A stretch of DNA of 42,671 bases from assembly GCA_009787835.1 (NCBI GenBank), contig WQSN01000021.1, forward strand, positions 1 to 42,671, given 5' to 3'. Shown here one piece after another: positions 32,441-41,088 of this stretch. Within the stretch, counting starts at the first letter, position 1. Each line of letters opens with the position of its first letter. A model generated the notes under the pieces. The model saw only the letters and a program-made list of their open reading frames with translations. It was not told the origin of the DNA and did not search any database. Source of the stretch: Treponema sp. Its GTDB lineage: Bacteria > Spirochaetota > Spirochaetia > Treponematales > Breznakiellaceae. The position numbers and the translations under genes were made by a program.

Positions 32441-32848
32441 CTACTCGCCCATTACACGTACATGAACCTTCCGCGTTCTGGGCCCGTCGTATTCGTTAAA
32501 CCAAATTCCCTGCCATGTACCCAGTAACAGTCTGCTTTCCGTAACAATAATTGTCAGCGAAGGCCCAACAAGGCTTGTTTTGGTGTGCGCGTCTGAGTTT
32601 CCTTCTCCATGGCGGAATTCGCGCCGGTTAGGTGAAATCATGTTCAGCGCTAAATTTACATCGCGGGGGACATCGGGGTCCGCGTTTTCATTGATGGTTA
32701 CCGCGGCTGTAGTGTGCGGTACAAAGACTACACAGATTCCTTCGCGTACGCCGGAAGCTGCGATTGATTTTTGAACTTCACCTGTGATGTTGATCCAGTC
32801 TGTTTCGCCGCCCGAGCGGACATTAAAACATGAAAGAAATGTGTTCAT
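32441..32848 (-). CDS. YjbQ/UPF0047 family protein
   Basis: A 135-aa protein of the UPF0047 (YjbQ) family; the E. coli member has weak thiamine-phosphate synthase activity but the physiological role is unclear. Motifs: CVVFVPHTTAAVTINENADPDV with the conserved histidine and Asn/Glu/Asp cluster, FRHGEGNSDAHTKTSLVGPSL, and LLLGTWQGIWFNEYDGPR. These residues form the likely metal/phosphate site. Its ATG overlaps the stop of the kinase-phosphatase gene by 4 bases (ATGA), so the two are translationally coupled. It converges on the AAA gene with a 5-nt gap. Confidence 0.9.
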   Translation of the reverse strand: MNTFLSCFNVRSGGETDWINITGEVQKSIAASGVREGICVVFVPHTTAAVTINENADPDVPRDVNLALNMISPNRREFRHGEGNSDAHTKTSLVGPSLTIIVTESRLLLGTWQGIWFNEYDGPRTRKVHVRVMGE

Positions 32849-34125
32849 GGCTGCTCCATTATCTGTTTTTTATGAATAGGGTCATAATACTTGTATTTTG
32901 CTTTTACCTGTACGATTTCTTTTTCCGGATAACGGTATGCGCTCAAATTGCCGCCGAATACACAACCCGTATCAATGCAGGCTGTGTTGTTTATTAACTG
33001 CGGTTCAATAGACGGAATGTGCCCGTACACCACCAGAGCTTTCCCCCTGTATTCATTCGCCCAGGGCGTTCGTACCGGCAGACCGTATTCATCTGTTTCG
33101 CCCGTTGTCTCGCCATAAAGGCAAAATTCCCGCACGCGGCCGGAACTGCGGCCATGATACTTTTCCTTAATTCCGGCATGAGAAACAATCAGCCTGCCGC
33201 CGTCGAACATATAATAGCTGGTTAATCCGCTGATAAAATTCTTAACTTTTTCCCTAAATTTGGCGTCCTGCAATTCCAGTTGTTCCACTGTCTTGTCAAG
33301 GCCGTGTGTTAGCTGCACATTTTTTCCGTTCAGTTTTCTTAACAGTTTTACATCATGGTTGCCTGCCACGCACCATGCGCCGCCTTCCTGTACCATGTTC
33401 ATTACAAGACGGAGCACTTCAATATTTTTAGGGCCCCTGTCGCAGAGATCTCCCAAAAATACGGCTTTGCGGCCTTTGGGATGGCTCGCCGAAAATTTTT
33501 CGGTGTCTGTTTCATAATTCAGTTTTAATAAAAGTTCGCATAACTCATCATAACAGCCGTGGATATCTCCTATAATGTCAAAAGGCCCTGTTTCGTTCTT
33601 TTTGCCGCTCCGCAGCGGAACTCGCGCTATTTCTGCGTTTGCTATTTCTTCTTCGCCTGACAGAACGTAAACGCAGTGAAACCCCTCTTTTTGCAAATGG
33701 CTGACAGACTGCCGCAATTGTTCAATTTGTCTTGTTAAAATATTTTCTGGCAACGTTCTGTCAGCACGTTTAATGTTTCGTTCTCTTATAATTTCTTCAG
33801 GGACATCAAGTACAATCGCGGCGGCGGGACAATTCTGCTCTTTGGCAAGATGCATTACGGATGAACGCGCGTGTCTTTGCACATTTGTCGCGTCTATGAC
33901 TGTAAAAAGGCCCAAATCCAGGCGTTTGTTTGCTATATTATAAAGCGCGTCAAATGCCTGCGGCGTTACCTGCTGATTATTTTCATCATCAGAGACAAGA
34001 GCGCGGAAAAAGTCTGATGAAAGAACTTCTGTAGGTTTAAAATGATTTTTGGCAAAAGTCGTTTTACCGCTGCTTGATACGCCTACAAGCGCGACTACGC
34101 ATAATTCAGGTAACTCGATTCGCAT
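32845..34125 (-). CDS. Polynucleotide kinase-phosphatase, Pnkp-like, without ligase domain
   Basis: A 426-aa two-domain enzyme. Residues 1-170: P-loop kinase with Walker A GVSSSGKTT (15-23), substrate Asp in LSSDFFR and lid Arg cluster RERNIKRADR, as in the 5'-OH kinase of bacterial Pnkp. Residues about 180-400: metallophosphoesterase with GDIHGCYDE (186-194), GDLCDRGPKN (225-234), GNHD (255-258), SHAG and VVYGH. The C-terminal AYRYPEKEIVQVKAKYKYY matches the end of the phosphatase module of Clostridium thermocellum Pnkp, where a ligase/adenylyltransferase domain follows; here the gene stops. No Hen1 is adjacent. It may repair or process RNA ends with a separate ligase. A TATCAT -10 lies 7 nt before the ATG and there is no Shine-Dalgarno. 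Confidence 0.82.
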   Translation of the reverse strand: MRIELPELCVVALVGVSSSGKTTFAKNHFKPTEVLSSDFFRALVSDDENNQQVTPQAFDALYNIANKRLDLGLFTVIDATNVQRHARSSVMHLAKEQNCPAAAIVLDVPEEIIRERNIKRADRTLPENILTRQIEQLRQSVSHLQKEGFHCVYVLSGEEEIANAEIARVPLRSGKKNETGPFDIIGDIHGCYDELCELLLKLNYETDTEKFSASHPKGRKAVFLGDLCDRGPKNIEVLRLVMNMVQEGGAWCVAGNHDVKLLRKLNGKNVQLTHGLDKTVEQLELQDAKFREKVKNFISGLTSYYMFDGGRLIVSHAGIKEKYHGRSSGRVREFCLYGETTGETDEYGLPVRTPWANEYRGKALVVYGHIPSIEPQLINNTACIDTGCVFGGNLSAYRYPEKEIVQVKAKYKYYDPIHKKQIMEQP

Positions 34126-34132
34126 TTATTTA

Positions 34133-34215
34133 ATGATACTGTAGATATTATCTTTATAACAGATAAACAATATAAGACAGGCTCACTATTCACAAATTAT
34201 CAATCAATATATAAT
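34133..34215. promoter_or_regulatory. Divergent promoters of pnkp-like and his genes, both predicted leaderless
   Basis: Minus strand: TATCAT (34133-34138) lies 7 nt before the kinase-phosphatase ATG, with a weak -35. Plus strand: TTCACA (34189-34194), 15-bp spacer, TATAAT (34210-34215), 6 nt before the hisA-hisIE ATG. Neither start has a ribosome site. Confidence 0.6.
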
Positions 34216-34221
34216 AATTTT

Positions 34222-35532
34222 ATGGTAATCGCATCAATAGATATACAGAACAGTAAAGTTGTCCAGTTAAAACAGGGTAAAGAACTCATATTGCAGCGTG
34301 ATAATGCGGCAGATCTTGCGGAAGAATTTAACCGTTATGGTGAGGTTGCAGTAATAGATTTGGATGCCGCGATGGGTAAAGGTTCAAATCTTGATATGAT
34401 AAAACCGCTTTTAAGAAAAGCAGAATGCAGAGTGGGCGGAGGTATCAGAACACCGGAACAGGCCAGGGAACTTATTGGTTTTGGAGCGCAAAAAATTATA
34501 ATTGGTTCTTCTGCATTTCGCGATCCCTCTGGAAAAATCGCAAGCGGCATGAACGGAGAATTTGCGGTTAATGTTACCTTCCTGGAAGCAATGTCAAAAA
34601 AAATCGGGCGCGAACGGCTGATTGCCGCGGTTGACGCCAGAAACGGTGAAATTGTTGTGGATGGCTGGAAAACTCCGACAGGTTTGGATTTGATACAAAC
34701 CGCGAAAGCTGTTGAACCTTTTGCCGCTGAGCTTCTTTTTACATGCGTGGAACGCGAAGGCACCATGACCGGTACAGATCTTGCAGCTGTGCGGAAGCTG
34801 CGCGAAGAAGTCTCGTGTAAAATTACCGTAGCGGGCGGAGTGTCAACGTTAAGCGAAATTGAGGAAATAGCCGCGCTTGGCTGTGATGTGCAGCTTGGTA
34901 TGGCTCTTTATACCGGAAAAATCAGTCTCGCGGATGCTTTTACCGCTTCCTTAAACTGGAAGAAGGGACAAACCTGCAGTGCAGATTCCCGCTCATTGCT
35001 TCCGGTCATTGTTCAATCGTCTGATGATCAGGCGCTTATGACTGGTTTCACCGACAGCGTATCGTTAGCTGAAACTTTCAAGCGCGGCAATGTTTGTTTT
35101 TTCAGCCGCACCAAAAACAGACTCTGGATGAAGGGCGAAAGTTCAGGCAATGTTTTAAAACTTATCCGTATAAGGGCCGATTGTGATCGCGATGCGCTGC
35201 TGGCAGTCGCAGAACCCACAGGCCCTGTCTGCCATACAGGCGCGTGGTCATGTTTCGTGGCCGGCAGAAACTATACCTGGAAATATTTACAGGACATAAT
35301 CGCAGAACGTTTCCGCAATCCCGTATCTGGTTCATATACAGCGACTCTTGACGATGATCTGGTACGTGAAAAAGTTATGGAAGAAGCGAAGGAACTTTGC
35401 GAAGCGAAAACGCGCGATGAGATTGTTTGGGAAGCGGCAGACCTGCTGTATTTTTCCACTGTACTTATGACTCGTGCGGGAATAAATGTACAGGATGTTC
35501 TTGATGAACTTGATCGCCGTCACGCCAAATAA
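34222..35532 (+). CDS. hisA/hisIE: HisA-HisI-HisE fusion: histidine biosynthesis steps 2-4
   Basis: A 436-aa fusion. Residues 1-245 form a HisA-type TIM barrel (ProFAR isomerase): Asp7 in IASIDIQNSKVVQL and Asp138 in AAVDARNGEIVVDGW are the expected acid/base residues, with VGGGIRT, AGGVST and GMALYTGKI phosphate loops. Residues 255-345 are HisI (PRA-CH, phosphoribosyl-AMP cyclohydrolase): SRTKNRLWMKGESSGN, DCDRD (320-324), CHTG (337-340) and Cys344, the metal ligands. Residues 355-436 are HisE (PRA-PH, phosphoribosyl-ATP pyrophosphatase): EEAKELCEAK and EAADLLYFSTVLM. One chain thus covers PRATP to PRFAR. HisIE fusions are common; a HisA barrel on the front is less usual. First gene of hisA/IE-hisC-hisD. 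Confidence 0.9.
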   Translation: MVIASIDIQNSKVVQLKQGKELILQRDNAADLAEEFNRYGEVAVIDLDAAMGKGSNLDMIKPLLRKAECRVGGGIRTPEQARELIGFGAQKIIIGSSAFRDPSGKIASGMNGEFAVNVTFLEAMSKKIGRERLIAAVDARNGEIVVDGWKTPTGLDLIQTAKAVEPFAAELLFTCVEREGTMTGTDLAAVRKLREEVSCKITVAGGVSTLSEIEEIAALGCDVQLGMALYTGKISLADAFTASLNWKKGQTCSADSRSLLPVIVQSSDDQALMTGFTDSVSLAETFKRGNVCFFSRTKNRLWMKGESSGNVLKLIRIRADCDRDALLAVAEPTGPVCHTGAWSCFVAGRNYTWKYLQDIIAERFRNPVSGSYTATLDDDLVREKVMEEAKELCEAKTRDEIVWEAADLLYFSTVLMTRAGINVQDVLDELDRRHAK

Positions 35533-35589
35533 GGAATGAAAGGCAAGGAACCAGATATGAGGATGATAATTTAACAAAGAACAGGAATT

Positions 35590-36684
35590 ATGAGTACTTA
35601 CTGGAATACGCGTACAAAAAATCTTTCTCCCTATGTTCCCGGCGAACAGCCCAGGGACAGGCGGTTTATTAAACTTAACACAAACGAAAATCCGTATCCG
35701 CCTTCACCGAAAGTTATCGAAGCTGTTCAGAAAGCCGCAGATGAACGTCTGCGTCTGTACCCCGATCCTGAATGCACGGAATTCCGCGAAGCCGCCGCTG
35801 CCCGTTACAGCGTAAAACCCGAACAGGTATTTGCAGGTAACGGTTCCGATGAAATTCTCGCTTTTGCTTTCGGCGCTTTTTTTGAAAGCGGCGCAGAAGC
35901 GTATCCGGTTCTCTTCCCTGATATTACCTACAGTTTTTATCCTGTTTACGCGAATCTTTGGAATATTCCGTACAGCGCCATTCCGTTATGTGAGGATTTT
36001 TCTGTTAAAACAGATCATTATAAAATTCCCTCAGGCGGAGCGGTTTTTCCCAATCCAAACGCGCCGACCGGCATACCTGTACCGTTAGCTGATATTTTAT
36101 CGCTTGCCGGGTATCTTGGCGCTGTAAATAAAGCGCTTGTTGTGGATGAAGCGTATATAACATTCGGTTCTGTAATTGATGGCGGGCAATCTGCGGTTCC
36201 CAATATCAATGATCATCCAAATCTTCTTACCGTGCATACTCTTTCCAAATCAGCTTCTCTTGCCGGATTAAGGTTTGGTTTCGCAATCGGCAATGAAAAA
36301 TTGATCGAAGGACTCCGCCATGTCAGGGATTCTTTTAATTCCTACACAGTTGATCGTCTTGCTCTCGCCGGCGCGGCGGCGGCGGTTAAGGATTTTTCCT
36401 ATTACGATGAAATCAAACGCCGTGTTGTCGCAACACGGGAGCGGACGGCAGAATCATTACGTAGTCTGGGATTTAATGTTCTGCCTTCGGCGGCCAACTT
36501 TCTGTTTATCAAAGCCCCGAATGTCAGCGGAAGGGATTTATCCGCCGCGTTACGCGAAAACGGTTTCCTTGTGCGGCATTTCAATAAAGAAAGAATCGCG
36601 GATTACCTGCGGGTCAGTATGGGAACAAATGAAGAAATGGACGCGTTTCTGAAGGCTTGCGGGGAAATCACAGGGAGAGCGTAA
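35590..36684 (+). CDS. hisC: Histidinol-phosphate aminotransferase
   Basis: PLP enzyme converting imidazole-acetol phosphate to histidinol phosphate. 364 aa, aminotransferase class I/II: LNTNENPYPPSP (30-40), AGNGSDEIL (82-90), PNPNAPTG (154-161), Asp186/Tyr189 in VVDEAYITFG, PLP Lys220 in TLSKSASLAGLRFGF, and the C-terminal Arg in LRVSMGTNEEMD. The N-terminal DRRFIKLNTNENPYPPSP is characteristic of HisC. AGGA precedes the ATG. It starts 57 nt after the fusion gene, and its stop shares a base with the hisD start (TAATG). Confidence 0.93.
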   Translation: MSTYWNTRTKNLSPYVPGEQPRDRRFIKLNTNENPYPPSPKVIEAVQKAADERLRLYPDPECTEFREAAAARYSVKPEQVFAGNGSDEILAFAFGAFFESGAEAYPVLFPDITYSFYPVYANLWNIPYSAIPLCEDFSVKTDHYKIPSGGAVFPNPNAPTGIPVPLADILSLAGYLGAVNKALVVDEAYITFGSVIDGGQSAVPNINDHPNLLTVHTLSKSASLAGLRFGFAIGNEKLIEGLRHVRDSFNSYTVDRLALAGAAAAVKDFSYYDEIKRRVVATRERTAESLRSLGFNVLPSAANFLFIKAPNVSGRDLSAALRENGFLVRHFNKERIADYLRVSMGTNEEMDAFLKACGEITGRA

Positions 36685-38039
36685 TGCGGATAATAAGCGG
36701 CGGTGAGTTTAGTTCATATTGGAAAAGCCAGACAGCGCGGGAGGAAGATAATAAAACAGAATCAATTGTAAAAGAAATTATCGCCTCAGTGCGAAAAGAC
36801 GGGGATAAGGCAGTGCGTCATTACGCATCCAGATTTGATAAATCTTCTCCCGCTCAGCTTGAAGTGTCTCTTACGGAAGCAAAACGTTCTTTTGAAGAGT
36901 TACGCGCAAACGATCCGGCTCTGACACAGGCGCTGGAACTTGCATCTCGTAATTTAAAACGATTCTCAGAAAAACAAAAAGAACAGTTTATTGATTTTGA
37001 ATATGAAATGGATACAGGGCTAATTACAGGCCAGCGTGTGATACCAGTTCAAAGAGCGGCGGTTTATGTTCCCGGAGGGCGTTTCCCGCTTTTTTCTTCG
37101 GTGCTTATGTGCATGATTCCCGCTTTTTGTGCGGGATCAGAAGAAGTGATTCTTTGTTCTCCGCCTGCGGAAGACGGTCTGCCTGACAGAAAAATACTCG
37201 CAGCAGCCGCTATAGCTGCGGATGAGGCTGGAGTTTCAGATAACGGCAGGCTGCGTATCTTTGCAATCGGCGGCGCACAGGCAATTGCGGCTCTCGCGAT
37301 TGGCACTGAAACTGTCCCTCGCGCTGATATTATCGCAGGACCCGGGAACAAATATGTCGCAGCGGCAAAACGTTTTCTCTTTGGAGAAACAGGCATTGAT
37401 TTTATCGCAGGCCCTACAGATGTGCTGATTATTTCTGACGGCATGGACGTAAAGTGCGCGGATGCTGACGACTTTTCGCCGCAAGCGGCGGATATTATAG
37501 CGGCGGATATGCTGGCTCAGGCTGAACATGATCCTGACGCGCGAGCGAGAGTACTTGTTCCAAATAAGGAATTTGCGCAGCTAATCGCTGCCGCTGTTGA
37601 GTCTCGCCTGATAGCGCTGCCAACCGCCGAAATCGCGCGCGCTTCACTGGAAGCGGGCGGCCTCATTGTCGTTTATCAAAGCATGGAAGAAGCGCTTCGA
37701 ATCGCTGATACCATCGCGCCTGAACATCTTGAGTTGCAGCTAAAGGATGCGGAAAGCTGGGCGCCTCTTATAAAAAATTACGGTTCCCTTTTTATCGGCG
37801 CGCTTTCCGCTGAGGCGCTTGGCGACTATTCGGCGGGAGTTAACCACACCCTGCCGACATCAACAAGCGCGCGTTTTACAGGAGGTTTGTCTGTCCGCCA
37901 CTTTTTTAAAACAGTAACAACGCTGCGCTGTACTCCGGGTGAAGGTTTTGAAAAAGCGCGTAACGCGGCGGAAATAATCGCCCGTTCTGAAGGACTGGAA
38001 GGCCACGCACAAAGCGCGGCGTGCAGAAAAAAAATATAA
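36684..38039 (+). CDS. hisD: Histidinol dehydrogenase
   Basis: NAD- and zinc-dependent enzyme making histidine from histidinol, 451 aa from ATG 36684. Motifs: YVPGGRFPLFSSVLM, AGPGNKYVAAAKRFLFG, DFIAGPTDVLII, AEHDPDARA, TIAPEHLEL with the catalytic Glu-His, and GDYSAGVNHTLPTS near the C-terminus. I reject a start 27 nt upstream because AGGGAG precedes 36684 and the start overlaps the hisC stop by one base, typical coupling. hisG, hisB, hisH and hisF are not in the window. Confidence 0.95.
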   Translation: MRIISGGEFSSYWKSQTAREEDNKTESIVKEIIASVRKDGDKAVRHYASRFDKSSPAQLEVSLTEAKRSFEELRANDPALTQALELASRNLKRFSEKQKEQFIDFEYEMDTGLITGQRVIPVQRAAVYVPGGRFPLFSSVLMCMIPAFCAGSEEVILCSPPAEDGLPDRKILAAAAIAADEAGVSDNGRLRIFAIGGAQAIAALAIGTETVPRADIIAGPGNKYVAAAKRFLFGETGIDFIAGPTDVLIISDGMDVKCADADDFSPQAADIIAADMLAQAEHDPDARARVLVPNKEFAQLIAAAVESRLIALPTAEIARASLEAGGLIVVYQSMEEALRIADTIAPEHLELQLKDAESWAPLIKNYGSLFIGALSAEALGDYSAGVNHTLPTSTSARFTGGLSVRHFFKTVTTLRCTPGEGFEKARNAAEIIARSEGLEGHAQSAACRKKI

Positions 38040-38049
38040 ACAGGCTTGT

Positions 38050-38071
38050 TCTATAATGGGAACATTATAGA
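38050..38071. promoter_or_regulatory. Inverted repeat overlapping a -10-like box before the oxidoreductase gene
   Basis: TCTATAATG and CATTATAGA are perfect 9-bp arms around GGAA. The left arm contains TATAAT (38052-38057), but no -35 is visible. It begins 11 nt after the hisD stop and ends 24 nt before the next ATG. It could be an operator over a promoter or a small intercistronic hairpin. Confidence 0.5.
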
Positions 38072-38094
38072 CAAATACAAATATGGAGGAACTT

Positions 38095-39165
38095 ATGCAG
38101 AAAGTCGGAGTTGTGGGAATAGGCAACATCAGTAAAATTTATCTTAATAATCTGAGCGTGATGTTCGCAAACAGGATAAAACTGACGTCGGTAACCGATA
38201 TTATTTTTGACAGGGCAGAAAAAGCCGCGGCGGATTACAATTTAAAAGCGTATAAAACGTTAGACGAAATGCTAAAGAAAGGCGAAACGGACATTATCCT
38301 TAATATAACTCCGCCTAAAAATCATTATGAGGTGGCTCTTGCGTCTCTTAATGCCGGAAAGCATGTTTACAATGAAAAACCGGTCTGTACAAGGTGCGAA
38401 CATGCGGCGCATCTTCTTGAAACTGCGGCGGAAAAAGGAGTAAGGGTTGGCGGCGCGCCTGACACATTCCTGGGAGCGGGGATTCAAACCTGCCGTAAAC
38501 TTATTGATGACGGATGGATTGGAGTTCCTGTTGCCGCGACTGCTGTCATGATGGGTCACGGCCCTGAAAGCTGGCACCCTTCCCCGGAATTTTTCTATAA
38601 GGCAGGCGGCGGACCAATGTTCGACATGGGACCCTATTACATCACAGCGCTTGTAAATTTGCTTGGACCTGTCGTCAGGGTTTCAGGCAGCGCGCGGATA
38701 AGTACGCCGGTAAGGACAATAACCAACGCGAGCCGTTACGGTGAAATTATCAATGTGGAGGTTCCTACTCATATATCGGGCGTGCTTGATTTCGCCTGCG
38801 GAACTGTGGGCACATTAATTACCAGTTTTGATGTTTACTCTCATTCGCTGCCGCGCATTGAAATTTACGGAACGGAAGGCACGCTCCAGGTTCCAGATCC
38901 AAACACATTCGGCGGGCCCGTGTTTGTCAGGCGTTTCCGAGAAGAGGAATGGTCAAAAATTCCGCTGCTTAAAAGTTTTTCTGATAATTCGCGGGGATTG
39001 GGAATTACAGACATGGCTGAGGCAATAGAGGAAAACCGTCCGCACCGCGCGTCAACCGAACTTGTGTATCATGTGCTGGATATAATGCACGGCATACACG
39101 ACGCTTCAGCGTCAGGAAAGTACTATAAAGTCAGGAGTAAATGCAAACAACCTGCATCTCTGTAA
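38095..39165 (+). CDS. Gfo/Idh/MocA family NAD(P)-dependent oxidoreductase
   Basis: A 356-aa dehydrogenase. The N-terminal Rossmann domain has GVVGIGNISKIYLNNL (GxGxxx dinucleotide loop), VTDIIFDRAEKAA and ITPPKNHYEVALASLNAGKHVYNEKPV with the conserved EKP lysine. The C-terminal substrate domain has GGGPMFDMGPYYITALVNLLGP, where the GG-x-x-D-M-G-P-Y motif is typical for sugar or inositol dehydrogenases. Substrate unknown. I start at ATG 38095, which has GGAGG 5 nt upstream; an ATG at 38083 overlaps that site. It follows hisD by 55 nt but is probably metabolically separate. Confidence 0.88.
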   Translation: MQKVGVVGIGNISKIYLNNLSVMFANRIKLTSVTDIIFDRAEKAAADYNLKAYKTLDEMLKKGETDIILNITPPKNHYEVALASLNAGKHVYNEKPVCTRCEHAAHLLETAAEKGVRVGGAPDTFLGAGIQTCRKLIDDGWIGVPVAATAVMMGHGPESWHPSPEFFYKAGGGPMFDMGPYYITALVNLLGPVVRVSGSARISTPVRTITNASRYGEIINVEVPTHISGVLDFACGTVGTLITSFDVYSHSLPRIEIYGTEGTLQVPDPNTFGGPVFVRRFREEEWSKIPLLKSFSDNSRGLGITDMAEAIEENRPHRASTELVYHVLDIMHGIHDASASGKYYKVRSKCKQPASL

Positions 39166-39167
39166 TC

Positions 39168-39208
39168 AGAGTCTGTCTATAAACCAGCAGGCTATGGACA
39201 GACTCTAA
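39168..39208. repeat. Inverted repeat between convergent genes, copy 2
   Basis: AGAGTCTGTC (39168-39177) pairs with GACAGACTCT (39197-39206); four further pairs extend the stem to 14 bp around an 11-nt loop. It shares GGACAGACTCTAA with the element at 14697-14709. Without T runs it is not a typical terminator, though it stands between the convergent stops at 39165 and 39227. Confidence 0.6.
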
Positions 39209-39226
39209 CAAACAGTTAAAGAAGCA

Positions 39227-40942
39227 TTAGGTATTAACGTCTCCGCGTTTTATCTTTTTGGTTGTTGTCATTTCCATGGCTTTATCCAGAATTGCTACCT
39301 TGTTGATTTTTTGGTAAGGCTGCAATCTTTGGTTCACTTCGGAAATGATGGCGTCAATTCTGCTTTTCATTTCATCTTTGGACGGCGCTTCTCCCTTTGC
39401 GTTCTTGAATTCCGGATTTGGATAAACCAGGGCTTCAATGCCTTCGGTTTTCATTTTTGAATCGAGAATATAACCGCGAATCAAAATCTGTTCAATTTCC
39501 TCGTAAAGCTGGAATTCGTTTTCAATTTCTTCGGGGTATACATTCTTGCCGCCCTCGGTGACAATCATGTTTTTTGCGCGTCCTGTCAGGTAAAGATAAT
39601 TTTCATTATCCATATAACCCAGATCGCCTGTTTTCAGATAACCATCTGCGGTAAATGCCGCTGCTGTATCTTCGGGCATATTGTAATAACCGGGCATTAC
39701 CATCGGGCCTTTTACAATTACTTCACCGATACCGCGTTCATCAGGATTTAAAATCTTCATGTCTACCTGCGGGCATGGGCGTCCTACACTGGTTTCCTTG
39801 TACGCTTCAATCGGGTTAATTGCGATGATGGGTGATGTTTCTGTAAGTCCGTAACCCTGAACAAAGTCGATGCCAAGCTGATTGTATTTTTTGAATATGC
39901 TCGGAGCGAGCGGGCCGCCTCCGCAGATGCAAATGCGAACCGAAGTAAGGCTTGCTTTATCAAGAATAAATCCGAACATTTTTTTACCAGGATTAACCTT
40001 AAAAACTTTTTTAATGCCGCCTGAGATTGCCATTAGAAAGGAAATCAGCCCGTAAGCTATAGGCCCCTTTGCTTTAAGTCCCCGTATTATTCCTGCCAGC
40101 ACTTTATTAAACAGCATCGGAACGCCCAATAACATTGTAATCTGCGCTTCTTTTAAATCTTTTAAAATTTGGCTTGTAACCATTTTCTTGCCGAAAACTA
40201 CTTCCGCGCCGGTTGATATTGTTTCAATAAAAACGGCAAGCATTGTGTATGAATGATGAATTGGAAGAATTGCGTAAAACACATCGGTATGTAAAACGAT
40301 AAGAGGCGTTCCCTGAGCAAGGTAAACATCAGATACAAGGTTCCTGTGTGTAAGCATAACACCCTTTGGCACTCCTGTTGTTCCTGATGTAAAGAGGATT
40401 GCGGCAAGGTCGGTTTCTACCGCCTGTTCAATGTCAGCAGCAGGCCCGTCCAGATCGTAAATGTAGGTTCCAATTCCTTTTCTTAGGGAAATAACAGTTT
40501 CCAGCCCGACAGGTTTTTTGGCATAGTAATCATATTTTTCTTCATCGACAAAAAGAATGCGCGCGTTTGATGTTTTTATTAATAAATCTGTCTCTTCATT
40601 TTTTAATTGATAGTCGATTGGAACCACCACGCCGCCCGCAAAAAGTATGGCAAGATAGGCGACTGTCCATTCCGGCGCGTTCTTTCCGGTAACAGCCACC
40701 TTGTCGCCGCGGCGTATGCCTTTACTGTGGAGCCATCTTGCGATAGCCTCAATAAGTTTAAGCGATTCAGTATAGTTCAGCGTGATTCTGTCTGGATCAA
40801 AAACAGTGAAACATCTGCGTTCAGGATAGCGGGAAACGGTAATTTTATACATTTCCGGCAGCGTGGGCCATTGCCCTTTAAAAACTTTTCCCCTGTAATC
40901 ATTTAAAAATTCCCAGGGCTTTTCTGTATACGGAACAGACAT
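39227..40942 (-). CDS. AMP-forming acyl-CoA synthetase (long-chain fatty acid-CoA ligase type)
   Basis: Activates a carboxylic acid, probably a fatty acid, as acyl-AMP and then acyl-CoA. 571 aa. Adenylation motifs: ILFTSGTTGVPKGVMLTHRN (P-loop), GYGLTETSPI, YLKTGDLGYMD and GRAKNMIVTEGGKNVYPEEIE; the C-terminal lysine region NKVAILDKAMEMTTTKKIKR is also present. A hydrophobic stretch in the middle (GPIAYGLISFLMAISGG) may associate with membrane. ATG 40942 has GGAGG 5 nt upstream; an in-frame start four codons earlier is less suited. The 146 nt before the divergent lipoprotein gene include TCTATATAGA (near 41013) and GACA-N5-TGTC half-sites that might bind a regulator. Confidence 0.9.
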   Translation of the reverse strand: MSVPYTEKPWEFLNDYRGKVFKGQWPTLPEMYKITVSRYPERRCFTVFDPDRITLNYTESLKLIEAIARWLHSKGIRRGDKVAVTGKNAPEWTVAYLAILFAGGVVVPIDYQLKNEETDLLIKTSNARILFVDEEKYDYYAKKPVGLETVISLRKGIGTYIYDLDGPAADIEQAVETDLAAILFTSGTTGVPKGVMLTHRNLVSDVYLAQGTPLIVLHTDVFYAILPIHHSYTMLAVFIETISTGAEVVFGKKMVTSQILKDLKEAQITMLLGVPMLFNKVLAGIIRGLKAKGPIAYGLISFLMAISGGIKKVFKVNPGKKMFGFILDKASLTSVRICICGGGPLAPSIFKKYNQLGIDFVQGYGLTETSPIIAINPIEAYKETSVGRPCPQVDMKILNPDERGIGEVIVKGPMVMPGYYNMPEDTAAAFTADGYLKTGDLGYMDNENYLYLTGRAKNMIVTEGGKNVYPEEIENEFQLYEEIEQILIRGYILDSKMKTEGIEALVYPNPEFKNAKGEAPSKDEMKSRIDAIISEVNQRLQPYQKINKVAILDKAMEMTTTKKIKRGDVNT

Positions 40943-41051
40943 ATAATCCTCCAAGTTTGATTTTCAGTAATAAAGATAACTCTACCTTATGACATTACGA
41001 CACTATTTGTCTATATAGAGTTGCAGGAAATCAATAAAATAATGATAATAA

Positions 41052-41080
41052 TTGAAAAATTCATTAAATTGAGATATTTT
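41052..41080 (+). promoter_or_regulatory. Promoter of the 41089 lipoprotein gene, predicted leaderless
   Basis: TTGAAA (41052-41057), 17-bp spacer, TATTTT (41075-41080), then 8 nt to ATG 41089. No ribosome site is present. Confidence 0.65.
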
Positions 41081-41088
41081 ATTTATTA

